Assembly (NCBI RefSeq): GCF_019429535.1
Contig: NZ_JAHXZM010000002.1
Coordinates: 248,001-312,000 of the forward strand
Direction of reading: 5' to 3'
Length of the DNA: 64,000 bases
DNA from: Sphingomonas citricola
GTDB taxonomy: Bacteria; Pseudomonadota; Alphaproteobacteria; Sphingomonadales; Sphingomonadaceae
Position numbers and translations under genes: made by a program. This document shows positions 24,295 through 32,406 of the stretch, one piece after another (position 1 is the stretch's first letter; the number at the start of each line of letters is the position of its first letter). Below the pieces are notes generated by a model that had not been told where the DNA came from, ran no database searches, and was given only the letters and a program-made list of their open reading frames with translations.

Positions 24295-25374
24295 ATGGCG
24301 GATACGGAAAGCGCCGTGAGCGAGCAGGTGCCGCAGGGCAACACCGATCAGGCGGGCGACACCACCCGCATGAATATGATCCAGGCGATCAACTCCGCGA
24401 TGGACGTCATGATGGCGCGCGACGCGGGCGTGGTCGTGATGGGCGAGGACGTCGGCTATTTCGGCGGCGTGTTCCGCGCGACCGCGGGCTTGCAGAAGAA
24501 ATACGGCAAGACGCGCGTGTTCGACACGCCGATCACCGAGTGCGGGATCATCGGCGTCGCGGTCGGCATGGGCGCTTACGGCCTGCGGCCAGTCCCCGAG
24601 ATCCAGTTCGCCGATTACATCTATCCGGCACTCGACCAGCTGGTCAGCGAGGCGGCACGGCTGCGCTACCGCTCGAGCGGAGAGTTCACCGCGCCGATCA
24701 CGGTGCGCTCGCCGTTCGGCGGCGGTATCTTCGGCGGGCAGACGCACTCGCAGTCGCCCGAAGGGCTGTTCACCCATATGTCGGGGATCAAGACGGTGAT
24801 CCCGTCGACCCCCTATGACGCCAAGGGGCTGTTGATCGCGGCGATCGAGGACAATGATCCGACGATCTTCTTCGAGCCCAAGCGCATCTACAACGGCCCG
24901 TTCAACGGCCACTGGGATCGCCCGGCGGAGAATTGGTCGAAGCATCCAGCCGGCGCAGTGCCCGAAGGCTATTACAAGATTCCGCTCGGCAAGGCGAACG
25001 TCGTGCGCGAGGGCGAGGCGGTGACGATGCTCGCTTATGGCACGATGGTGCACGTCTGCGCGCAGGTCGTCGCCGACACCGGCGTCGACGCGGAGATCAT
25101 CGACCTGCGCACGCTCGTGCCGCTCGACATCGAGACGATCGAGGCGTCGGTGAAGAAGACCGGCCGCTGCCTGATCGTCCACGAGGCGACGCGGACCGCC
25201 GGCTTCGGCGCGGAACTATCCGCGCTGGTGCAGGAGCGGTGCTTCTATCACCTCGAGGCGCCGGTGGAGCGCGTGACGGGTTTCGACACGCCGTATCCGC
25301 ACAGCCTCGAATGGGCGTATTTCCCGGGGCCCGTCCGCATCGGACAGGCACTCAAGAAGATTCTGAAGGACTAA
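24295..25374 (+). CDS. bkdA2: Branched-chain 2-oxoacid dehydrogenase E1 beta
   Basis: A 359-residue transketolase-type beta subunit pairing with the alpha chain to form the E1 active site. Motifs: MNMIQAINSAMDVMM, VMGEDVGYFGGVFRAT, TPITECGIIGVAVGMG, the E-Q-F-A-D-Y segment EIQFADYIYPALDQL and IDLRTLVPLDIETI. A hydrophilic N-terminal extension of about 25 residues precedes the domain. The start follows the alpha stop by two bases with GAGGA upstream. Confidence 0.94.
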   Translation: MADTESAVSEQVPQGNTDQAGDTTRMNMIQAINSAMDVMMARDAGVVVMGEDVGYFGGVFRATAGLQKKYGKTRVFDTPITECGIIGVAVGMGAYGLRPVPEIQFADYIYPALDQLVSEAARLRYRSSGEFTAPITVRSPFGGGIFGGQTHSQSPEGLFTHMSGIKTVIPSTPYDAKGLLIAAIEDNDPTIFFEPKRIYNGPFNGHWDRPAENWSKHPAGAVPEGYYKIPLGKANVVREGEAVTMLAYGTMVHVCAQVVADTGVDAEIIDLRTLVPLDIETIEASVKKTGRCLIVHEATRTAGFGAELSALVQERCFYHLEAPVERVTGFDTPYPHSLEWAYFPGPVRIGQALKKILKD

Positions 25375-25379
25375 GGGCG

Positions 25380-26741
25380 ATGGCGCGTTTCACCTTCAAG
25401 CTGCCGGACATCGGCGAAGGCATCTCCGAGGCCGAGATCGTCGCGTGGCACGTCGCCGTCGGCGACCGCGTCGAGGAGGATCAGCAGCTCGCGGACATGA
25501 TGACCGACAAGGCGACCGTTGAGATGGAATCGCCGGTGTCGGGCACCGTTGTCGAACTGGCGGGCGAGGTCGGCGACCAGGTGTCGATCGGCGCCGCGCT
25601 GGTGGTGATCGAAACCGACGCCGCGGAAGGCGAGGCCGAGGCGGTCGCGCAGCCGGCGGACGAGACGGGTAGCGACCTGTCGCCGGCCAAGCCCGAGGCT
25701 GCTGCCCCCGTCGCTTCGTCGACCGCGCAGTCGCAAACGGCCCAGGCGACCGAGGCGAACAACGTCGAGGCCGAGAACCCCGGCGTCGCCGACGCGCGCG
25801 GCGAGACCCCGGCCTACGAGGCCGCAGCGCCCGCGCCGCGTGCGCCCGCGATCGAGCAGCCTGCCACGCCCGCCCGCGCCGTGCTAGCCAGCCCCGCGGT
25901 CCGTGCGCGCGCGCGTGACCTGGGAATCGACCTTGCCGAGGTGAAGGCGGAGGGCGACCGCCTGCGCCACTCCGACCTCGATGCCTATCTCCGCTACGGC
26001 GCGGGGCAGGGGTATCACGCGCCGCACGCCAGCCGCGCGCGCGACGACGAGCAGGTCCGCGTCATCGGCATGCGTCGCCGTATCGCCGAGAACATGGCCG
26101 CGTCGAAGCGGCACATCCCGCACTTCACCTACGTCGACGAGATCGACGTGACCGAACTGGAGCGCGTCCGCGCCGATCTGAACGCCAACCGCGGCAGCCG
26201 GCCCAAGCTCACCATGCTGCCGCTGATGATCGTCGCGATCTGCCGCACCTTGCCCGATTTCCCGATGCTCAACGCGCGCTACGACGATGAGGCGGGCGTC
26301 GTGACGCGGTCGGGCCGGGTCCATCTCGGCATGGCGGCGCAGACCGACGCGGGGCTGACCGTGCCCGTCATCCGCGACGCGCAGGACAAGAACGTCTGGC
26401 AGCTCGCCGCGGAGATCACGCGGCTGGCCGAGGCGGCGCGCGCGAACAAGCTGACTCCGCAAGAACTCGGCAACGGCACGATCACCGTGACCTCGCTCGG
26501 CCCCCTCGGCGGCATCGCGACGACGCCGGTCATCAACCGCCCCGAAGTCGCGATCATCGGCCCGAACAAGATCGTCGAGCGCCCCGTCTTCCGTGCCGGG
26601 ACCGACGAGGTGATCCGCGCCAAGCTGATGAACCTGTCGATCAGCTGCGACCACCGCGTCGTCGACGGCTGGGACGCGGCGAGCTACGTTCAGGCGCTCA
26701 AGAAGCTGCTCGAAACGCCGGTGCTGCTGTTCGCGGATTGA
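25380..26741 (+). CDS. bkdB: Branched-chain 2-oxoacid dehydrogenase E2 (dihydrolipoyl acyltransferase)
   Basis: A 453-residue E2 core protein. One lipoyl domain (residues 1-78; lipoyl-Lys in MMTDKATVEMESP), a 75-residue Ala/Pro/Glu-rich linker, the E1/E3-binding domain (ASPAVRARARDLGIDLAEV) and the catalytic acyltransferase domain ending with the active-site ISCDHRVVDGWDAA. It carries acyl groups from E1 to CoA. It starts five bases after E1 beta and is third in the operon. Confidence 0.95.
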   Translation: MARFTFKLPDIGEGISEAEIVAWHVAVGDRVEEDQQLADMMTDKATVEMESPVSGTVVELAGEVGDQVSIGAALVVIETDAAEGEAEAVAQPADETGSDLSPAKPEAAAPVASSTAQSQTAQATEANNVEAENPGVADARGETPAYEAAAPAPRAPAIEQPATPARAVLASPAVRARARDLGIDLAEVKAEGDRLRHSDLDAYLRYGAGQGYHAPHASRARDDEQVRVIGMRRRIAENMAASKRHIPHFTYVDEIDVTELERVRADLNANRGSRPKLTMLPLMIVAICRTLPDFPMLNARYDDEAGVVTRSGRVHLGMAAQTDAGLTVPVIRDAQDKNVWQLAAEITRLAEAARANKLTPQELGNGTITVTSLGPLGGIATTPVINRPEVAIIGPNKIVERPVFRAGTDEVIRAKLMNLSISCDHRVVDGWDAASYVQALKKLLETPVLLFAD

Positions 26742-26757
26742 TCGCGGGGGCGGGCGC

Positions 26758-27051
26758 GTGAGCCACTGGCTGCTTCGCTACGACCTCGCGCCCGATTACC
26801 TCGACCGGCGCGCGGCACTGCGCGCCGATCATCTGGCCGTCGCCTGGGCGGCGAGCGATGCGGGCGACCTGCTGCTGGGCGGGGCGGTCGGCGATGCGCC
26901 GAGCGAGGCGCTGCTGCTGTTCACCACCGCCGCGGCGGCGGAGGCATTCGCTGCGCGCGATCCGTGCGTGAGCGGCGGGCTGGTCACCGCGTGGCGGGTC
27001 GAGGAATGGAAAACCGTCGTCGGACCGGCGGCCGCCACCCCGCTACGCTGA
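26758..27051 (+). CDS. YciI family protein
   Basis: A 97-residue ferredoxin-like-fold protein of the YciI family (small enzymes or accessory proteins with a His/Asp pair; functions mostly unknown). Seen: WLLRYDLAPDYLDRRAALRADHL and a strand-turn GDLLLGGAVGDAP. GTG start, 16 bases after bkdB, so it is the probable last gene of the bkd transcript. Confidence 0.82.
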   Translation: MSHWLLRYDLAPDYLDRRAALRADHLAVAWAASDAGDLLLGGAVGDAPSEALLLFTTAAAAEAFAARDPCVSGGLVTAWRVEEWKTVVGPAAATPLR

Positions 27052-27069
27052 TCGGCGCGCCGCGTCGCG

Positions 27070-27213
27070 CTACACCCGGCGGCCGCTGAAGAGCTGCACC
27101 AGCCCGACGATGATCGCGATCACGAGCAGGATATGGATCAATCCGCCTGCGACATGAAGGCTGAAGCCGAGCAGCCACAGCACCAGCAGGATCACCGCGA
27201 TCGTCCACAACAT
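27070..27213 (-). CDS. lmo0937-family small membrane protein (47 aa)
   Basis: A 47-residue protein starting MLWTIAVILLVLWLLG and ending LVQLFSGRRV, almost all of it two membrane helices (about residues 2-22 and 25-42). This matches the lmo0937 family, found in many bacteria and often stress-inducible; no biochemical role is known. GGAGAG upstream supports the ATG at 27213. An exact EcfG-type promoter lies at 27242-27267. Confidence 0.88.
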   Translation of the reverse strand: MLWTIAVILLVLWLLGFSLHVAGGLIHILLVIAIIVGLVQLFSGRRV

Positions 27214-27241
27214 CGACACTCTCCTTCGCTACCGCGTTGAA

Positions 27242-27267
27242 AACGTGAGGGGGGAAGGCGGCGTTCC
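27242..27267 (-). promoter_or_regulatory. EcfG-type general stress promoter of the lmo0937-family gene
   Basis: Minus strand GGAAC (27267-27263), 17 bases, CGTT (27245-27242). This is the alphaproteobacterial general stress sigma factor consensus; it would give a short leader of about 20 bases. Confidence 0.72.
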
Positions 27268-27308
27268 GCGCTTCGGCGATCTTTCGACCTGATCCATGTG
27301 AGCGGCGC

Positions 27309-28697
27309 TCAGCCGCGGATCGGCGCCTGGTCGGGGTAGCGGGGCGGCGGCGCGGGCGCCGGCGGGGCGGGCGGGGTGATCGGCGCCGCGGTCGCGTCCT
27401 CGAGCAGGCGCCAGCCGGTCGGCAGGTAATCGGTCGACATGTAGAAATAGAAGGCGCAGCTGCGGTCGCCGCGGTAGCTGCCGCCCTTCACCAGCCCGAA
27501 CGCACGATTGCCGAGGAACACCGGCGCGCCGCTGTCCCCGCCCTGGCAGTTCGGCCCCGCGACGCTCACCCAGGTCGGCAGGCACGCGCCGCCGCACAAG
27601 GGCCCCGCGGGCGCGAACGACACCAGCTCGACCGCCGCGCAACTGTACCCGGTCCGCTCGCCGCGGTGGCAGACGATGTCGCCCGCGCGCGTGCTGGGAA
27701 GCGCGCGCCGGCCCGCAACGGTGCGGGACGCGGTCTTGGCGGTATCGGCGAAGAAGCTGGGCGACAGGGGCGTGTCGCTCGCGTTGATCTGGACGTCCTG
27801 ATAGCCCCAGCCCCATTGCCCGACGAAGGGCAATGCCTGCCGTTCGCCGTTGGGCCCGATGTAGCTCAGCGCGTCGGGACAGTGCGCCGCGGTCGCGATG
27901 CCCGTCCGCGCGCCGTCGGTGACGACGAACCCGGTCGTGCAGGCGTAGCGTCGCCCGTCCGCCGGATCGATGCCGACGACGCGCGCGCCGCCCTCCGCTG
28001 CCATGTCGGCGCTCGTGATCACGCGGTCGGTCCGCACGCGCACCGGCACCCCGGCGATCGCCGACAGCCGCGCGGTGAGCGGCACGACCCCCTCGCGGTC
28101 GACATCGCTCGGGTTGGCGATGACCACCAGCGTGCCCGTCGCAAGATCAATTCCCATGCCGGGCGGATGCGCGACCGCGGCGGCGAGCGCGGCCTGATGC
28201 GAGGCGAGCGCCAATTCGAGCTGCCCGCGCGTCGCGGTCGCGCCGGTGCGGAACACGATCGGCACCGTCATCCCGCCCGCCGATACCATGCGGGTCGCGA
28301 CCGGCGCGTCACCGGTCAGCAGCACGACGATGCGGTAGGCGGGGCGATGCTCGATCGCGATCCCGGCGAGGCGATCGGCCAGTTCGATCGCGATCGCGTC
28401 GGTGACGGGCACCGTTTCCTCCTGCGCCGCGAGCCGCGCCTGCGCCTCGGCGAGCGTCACGCCGTAGGTCCGCGCATATTCGCCCGCGTCCTGCGCGATC
28501 GCGTCAGCCGCGCTCTGCCGCAGCGGTGACGGCGTGGTGGGGGAGGCAGGCACGGGTGCGGGTACGGGCGTGAGTGGAGGCGGTGCGATCGTCACCGGCG
28601 CCGTTTGCACTGCGCCCGCGGCCGGCGTCGCCACCGCGGCCAGCACCATCATCGTCATCGCGGCGGCGCGGTGCGCCTTGTTGTTCCTGCTCGACAC
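27309..28697 (-). CDS. Secreted trypsin-like serine protease
   Basis: A 462-residue exported protein. Signal peptide near residues 1-30, a Pro-rich spacer, then about 180 residues (perhaps a pro-domain; EYARTYGVTLAEAQARL), followed by a chymotrypsin-fold S1 protease: catalytic His in GIATAAHCPD, Asp probably in YQDVQINASD, and Ser in NCQGGDSGAPVF. Many Cys suggest disulphides. The C-terminus is another Pro-rich tail. The pattern resembles alpha-lytic/streptogrisin-type bacterial proteases with a folding pro-region. Substrate unknown. Start codon at 28697 faces the helicase gene. Confidence 0.86.
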   Translation of the reverse strand: MSSRNNKAHRAAAMTMMVLAAVATPAAGAVQTAPVTIAPPPLTPVPAPVPASPTTPSPLRQSAADAIAQDAGEYARTYGVTLAEAQARLAAQEETVPVTDAIAIELADRLAGIAIEHRPAYRIVVLLTGDAPVATRMVSAGGMTVPIVFRTGATATRGQLELALASHQAALAAAVAHPPGMGIDLATGTLVVIANPSDVDREGVVPLTARLSAIAGVPVRVRTDRVITSADMAAEGGARVVGIDPADGRRYACTTGFVVTDGARTGIATAAHCPDALSYIGPNGERQALPFVGQWGWGYQDVQINASDTPLSPSFFADTAKTASRTVAGRRALPSTRAGDIVCHRGERTGYSCAAVELVSFAPAGPLCGGACLPTWVSVAGPNCQGGDSGAPVFLGNRAFGLVKGGSYRGDRSCAFYFYMSTDYLPTGWRLLEDATAAPITPPAPPAPAPPPRYPDQAPIRG

Positions 28698-28809
28698 CGC
28701 GGCCTCTTATCGCTACCAGCCCGAACTTGTCCTGAACGAAGATGCGCGAGCGCCGAACAGGTGTGCTGCCCTTGCAGCCAACGCGCAGCCACCCAATTTT
28801 GAAAGCCTC

Positions 28810-30540
28810 ATGACCTTCCCGAATCTTCCCCAGCCTCTCGCCGAGGCGCTGTCCGCGCGCGGTTATGCCGCTCCCACCCCGGTCCAGGCGGCGGTGATCG
28901 AGCCCGACGCACAGGGCCGCGACCTGATCGTCTCGGCGCAGACCGGCTCGGGCAAGACGGTCGCCTTCGGTCTGGCGATGGCGGGCGAGCTGATGCCGGA
29001 AGGCGCGCTGCCGCCGGCGGCAGCGCCGCTCGCGCTCATCATCGCGCCGACGCGCGAGCTCGCGCTCCAGGTCAGCCGCGAGCTGCAATGGCTCTACGCC
29101 GCCGCGCACGCGCGCATCGCGACCTGCGTCGGTGGCATGGACGCGTCGCGCGAACGCCGCGCGCTCAGCCACGGCGCACATATCGTCGTGGGCACGCCCG
29201 GGCGGCTGCGCGACCACCTCGAGCGCGGCGCGCTTGACCTGTCGAGCTTGCGCGTCGCGGTGCTCGACGAGGCGGACGAGATGCTCGACATGGGTTTCCG
29301 CGAGGATCTGGAAGAGATCCTAGACGCCACCCCGTCGGAGCGGCGGACGCTGTTGTTCTCCGCGACGATGCCCAAGCCGATCGTCGCGCTTGCCAAGCGG
29401 TACCAGAAGGACGCGCTGCGCATCGAGACCAAGGGCGAGGACCGCGGCCACGGCGACATTTCCTATGTCGCGGTGACGGTTGCGCCAGCGGATATCGAAC
29501 ATGCCGCGATCAACCTGCTGCGCTTGCACGAGGCGGAGACCGCGATCCTGTTCTGCGCGACGCGCGACAACGTCCGCCGTCTACACGCGAGCCTGGTCGA
29601 GCGCGGGTTCGCCGCGGTCGCGCTGTCGGGCGAGCATAGCCAGAACGAGCGTAACGCCGCGCTCCAGGCGCTGCGCGACAAGCGCGCGCGCGTCTGCGTC
29701 GCGACCGACGTCGCCGCGCGCGGCATCGATCTGCCGTCCTTAAGCCTCGTCATCCACGTCGAGCTGCCGCGCGACGCCGAGACGCTGCAGCACCGATCGG
29801 GCCGTACCGGCCGCGCGGGACGCAAGGGGACGGCGGTGCTGATGGTGCCCTATCCGCGCCGCCGCCGCGTCGAGATGATGCTGCGCGGGGCGAAGATCAA
29901 CGTCGAGTGGACCAACCCGCCGACCGCCGACGACATCCGCGCTAGCGACCGCGAGCGGTTGATCACCACGTTGCTCGAGCCAGTCGAGATCGACGACGAG
30001 GACCGCGCGCTCGCCGAGCGGTTGATCGCGGAGAAGTCGCCCGAGGATATCGCCGCGATGCTGGTCCAGGCGCACCGCGCGCGCCTGCCCGAGCCCGAGG
30101 AGCTGGTCGCCGCGACGCCCGAGGCGCAGCGCGCCGCGCAGGCCGACCGTCACCGTCCCGGCTTCGACGACACGCAATGGTTCGTGATGGACATCGGGCG
30201 ACGCCAGAATGCCGATCCGCGCTGGATCCTGCCGTTGCTGTGCCGCCGCGGGCACATCACGCGCAACGAGATCGGCGCGATCCGCATCGGCCCGAACGAG
30301 ACGTGGTTCCAGGTGCCGACCGGCATCGCCGCCAAGTTCAACGCCGCGGTTCAGCGCACCGCGAGCGCCGACAGCGAGGATGAGAGCGGCATCCGCATCA
30401 TCCCCGGCAACGGTCCTGCGCCGGGCGGCAACGGTGCGCCCCGCAGCGGCGGTGCACCCCGCGGCGGCGCCCCGCGCGGCGCGCCGATGCACCGCGCGCG
30501 CCCGACCAACCCGCGCAAGCCGCAGGGCCGCCGCCCGTAA
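28810..30540 (+). CDS. deaD: DEAD-box RNA helicase (DeaD/CsdA-like)
   Basis: A 576-residue ATP-dependent RNA helicase for ribosome assembly and cold-shock RNA remodelling. Q-motif region PTPVQAAVI, Walker A AQTGSGKT (43-50), PTREL, GG, TPGR, DEAD (153-156), SAT, and HRSGRTGRAG. A DbpA-type RNA-binding domain lies at about residues 460-540 (WFVMDIGRRQNADPRWILP), and a Gly/Arg/Pro-rich tail follows. The upstream open frame to 28534 overlaps the protease gene and is not used. Confidence 0.94.
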   Translation: MTFPNLPQPLAEALSARGYAAPTPVQAAVIEPDAQGRDLIVSAQTGSGKTVAFGLAMAGELMPEGALPPAAAPLALIIAPTRELALQVSRELQWLYAAAHARIATCVGGMDASRERRALSHGAHIVVGTPGRLRDHLERGALDLSSLRVAVLDEADEMLDMGFREDLEEILDATPSERRTLLFSATMPKPIVALAKRYQKDALRIETKGEDRGHGDISYVAVTVAPADIEHAAINLLRLHEAETAILFCATRDNVRRLHASLVERGFAAVALSGEHSQNERNAALQALRDKRARVCVATDVAARGIDLPSLSLVIHVELPRDAETLQHRSGRTGRAGRKGTAVLMVPYPRRRRVEMMLRGAKINVEWTNPPTADDIRASDRERLITTLLEPVEIDDEDRALAERLIAEKSPEDIAAMLVQAHRARLPEPEELVAATPEAQRAAQADRHRPGFDDTQWFVMDIGRRQNADPRWILPLLCRRGHITRNEIGAIRIGPNETWFQVPTGIAAKFNAAVQRTASADSEDESGIRIIPGNGPAPGGNGAPRSGGAPRGGAPRGAPMHRARPTNPRKPQGRRP

Positions 30541-30552
30541 TTCCGGTCGCCG

Positions 30553-31956
30553 TTAGGTCGCGTCGCCGGCGAAACTGAGTGCCGACACCCGCCGCTCGCG
30601 CTCGTTGACGACCAGCGCGCGCGCGGCGGGGGGTAGCGACCGCTGCGGGCATTCGGCACGCAGGCACGCACGGCATCCGAGCCCGATCGGCGTCGCCGCG
30701 CCGCCCAGGTCGAGCCCGCGCGCCGCCGCCAGCGTCGCCGCTTGTTCGGCCGGGACGCCAATCGACAGCGCGAATTCGGCGGCGACGGCGCTGGTACCCG
30801 TACCGACCGCGCGCGTGCCCGGCACCGCGACCTGCACCGTGAACCAGCGCGCGCCGTCCTCCAGCTCGACCAGTTGCGTCACCGTCGTGCCCGGCCGATC
30901 GAAGGCGTGGTGCACGCGCCACAACGGACAGCGCGCATCGGCCGCGACCAGGCTCGCCCCGCTCGCGCCGGCGTAGCGTTTGGATACCTGTCCCGCGCGG
31001 TCGATGCGCAGCAGGAAGAATGCGAGCCCGCGCGCGCCGACGCGCGAGAGGGTGGTCAACCGGTGCGCGACCTGCTCGACGCTGGCGCCGAAGCGGTGCT
31101 GCAGGGTCGCCAGATCATAGCCGCTCCCCTCGCACGCGCGCAGGAACCGCGCGTAGGGCATCATCACCGCGGCGGCGAAATAGCCCGCGAGGTGCCGGCG
31201 GAACAGCCGCTCCGCGATCCTGCTGGTGAATGCCGCGCCGCGCGCGAGCGCGTCGATCTCGGTCCGCGCCTCGAGCCCGGCGAGCTGGAACGCCAGCGCG
31301 AACGTCCGGCTCGCGGGCGACAGCATCTCGCCCAGTTGCAATTGCCGCGCGTGCAGGTCGAGCCGGCGCAAATGATCGGGCATCACCTCGGTGGGCAGGA
31401 TGCGGATCGCGAGGCCGTGGCGCACGCGCAGCCGCTCGGTCAGCGCGCCGTACAGGTCCGCGCCCGCGAGCCGCAGTTCGTCGGCGACCGCCTCCGCTGC
31501 GCTGTCGAGGTCGGGGAAATGGTTGCGCCAGCGGTCGATCTCGCGCCGGACCGCGATCGTCGGATCGTCGCCGTCGCCCGGCGCCGCCGCGCTCGCCGTG
31601 CCGCCGCGGTCGAACGCGCGCGCGAACGCCTCCGCCCCGCCGGGCGCGGCGGCGAGCCATTCCTCCACCTCGCTGCGGTCGATCTCCAGATCGGCGAAGA
31701 GCGGGTCGGCGAGCCGCCGCCGGATCGCCTCCGCGCCGCCGCCCGGCTCGCCCGCGACCAGCGCGCGGGGATCGAAGTCGAACACCTCCGCCATCCGGAC
31801 CAGCAGGCCCGTCGGCAGCGCGCGCTGATTGCGCTCGATCAGGTTCAAATAGCTCGGCGACACGCCCAGCATCTCCGCCATCGCCGCCTGCGTCAGCCCG
31901 GTACGTCGCCGGAGCCGTCGGACCGCGTGCCCGCCCATCACCTTCTCACGCGCCAC
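30553..31956 (-). CDS. ScfR/RamB-type regulator of acetate/short-chain acyl metabolism
   Basis: A 467-residue regulator: N-terminal XRE helix-turn-helix (about residues 10-65; RTGLTQAAMAEMLGVSPSYL), central IrrE/ImmA-like domain (LGEMLSPASRTFALAFQLAGLEA, RRHLAGYFAAAVMMPYARFL) and the C-terminal DUF2083 domain with Cys residues (GCRACLRAECPQRS). RamB in Corynebacterium and the ScfR group control isocitrate lyase; here the gene is divergent from a small gene and aceA, which supports the same job. GTG start preceded by AGGTGA. Confidence 0.9.
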   Translation of the reverse strand: MAREKVMGGHAVRRLRRRTGLTQAAMAEMLGVSPSYLNLIERNQRALPTGLLVRMAEVFDFDPRALVAGEPGGGAEAIRRRLADPLFADLEIDRSEVEEWLAAAPGGAEAFARAFDRGGTASAAAPGDGDDPTIAVRREIDRWRNHFPDLDSAAEAVADELRLAGADLYGALTERLRVRHGLAIRILPTEVMPDHLRRLDLHARQLQLGEMLSPASRTFALAFQLAGLEARTEIDALARGAAFTSRIAERLFRRHLAGYFAAAVMMPYARFLRACEGSGYDLATLQHRFGASVEQVAHRLTTLSRVGARGLAFFLLRIDRAGQVSKRYAGASGASLVAADARCPLWRVHHAFDRPGTTVTQLVELEDGARWFTVQVAVPGTRAVGTGTSAVAAEFALSIGVPAEQAATLAAARGLDLGGAATPIGLGCRACLRAECPQRSLPPAARALVVNERERRVSALSFAGDAT

Positions 31957-31973
31957 GCTTCACCTGTGAAGAA

Positions 31974-32035
31974 ATTGACAGAATGACAGCGCATACGCTG
32001 CCGCGCCGCACCGCGCGACACGAAACTTTGTCAAT
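31974..32035. promoter_or_regulatory. Paired ATTGACA/TGTCAAT sites between scfR-type gene and aceA operon
   Basis: ATTGACA (31974-31980) and its complement TGTCAAT (32029-32035) flank the middle of the divergent promoter region. The second lies in AAACTTTGTCAAT, similar to the RamB operator of Corynebacterium (AACTTTGCAAA). A further dyad CTTCAC/GTGAAG (31959-31972) covers the regulator's ribosome binding site. Assignment is inference. Confidence 0.45.
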
Positions 32036-32120
32036 CCTTGTTCACCCGGGCCGATTCGCCGGCTTATTCCTTCCTCAACGGCAATCGACCCGCCGGGCCA
32101 ATCACCAGAGGAGAACGTCC

Positions 32121-32276
32121 ATGCCGACCGAACCGCAGCGCAGCCGTGCCGTCTTCTCGACCGAAGACTTCGGGCTGATGAAGGAAGCCGTCGCGAACTA
32201 CGTCCGCCAGATCGCGGACGACCCCCGCTCGGCCAAATTCTCCAACCTTTATCATCGCCTCGGCCGGCTCGGCTGA
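32121..32276 (+). CDS. Small conserved protein upstream of aceA (51 aa)
   Basis: Reads MPTEPQRSRAVFSTEDFG and continues to LYHRLGRLG: a soluble, mostly helical 51-residue protein. GAGGAG at a good distance supports the ATG. It is the first gene after the regulator-controlled promoter region and precedes aceA by 130 bases. No known family function; a link to isocitrate lyase control is suggested by position only. Confidence 0.75.
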   Translation: MPTEPQRSRAVFSTEDFGLMKEAVANYVRQIADDPRSAKFSNLYHRLGRLG

Positions 32277-32299
32277 CGCGACCCGCCCGCGGGGTCGCG
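32277..32299 (+). terminator. GC hairpin between the 51-aa gene and aceA
   Basis: Perfect 8-bp stem CGCGACCC/GGGTCGCG with a loop of GCCCGC plus one G, directly after the stop codon. No T-run follows, so it may be an attenuator or RNA-stabilising element rather than a full terminator. Confidence 0.4.
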
Positions 32300-32406
32300 G
32301 GCGACACAGTTCCTGGGGAGGAAAGGTGGTGTGCCGGCGCGGGGGTTCTCGCGTCGGCGGCCATTTCCACGCGCCCCGACCACACGACGAGATGAGGGGA
32401 TACGCC

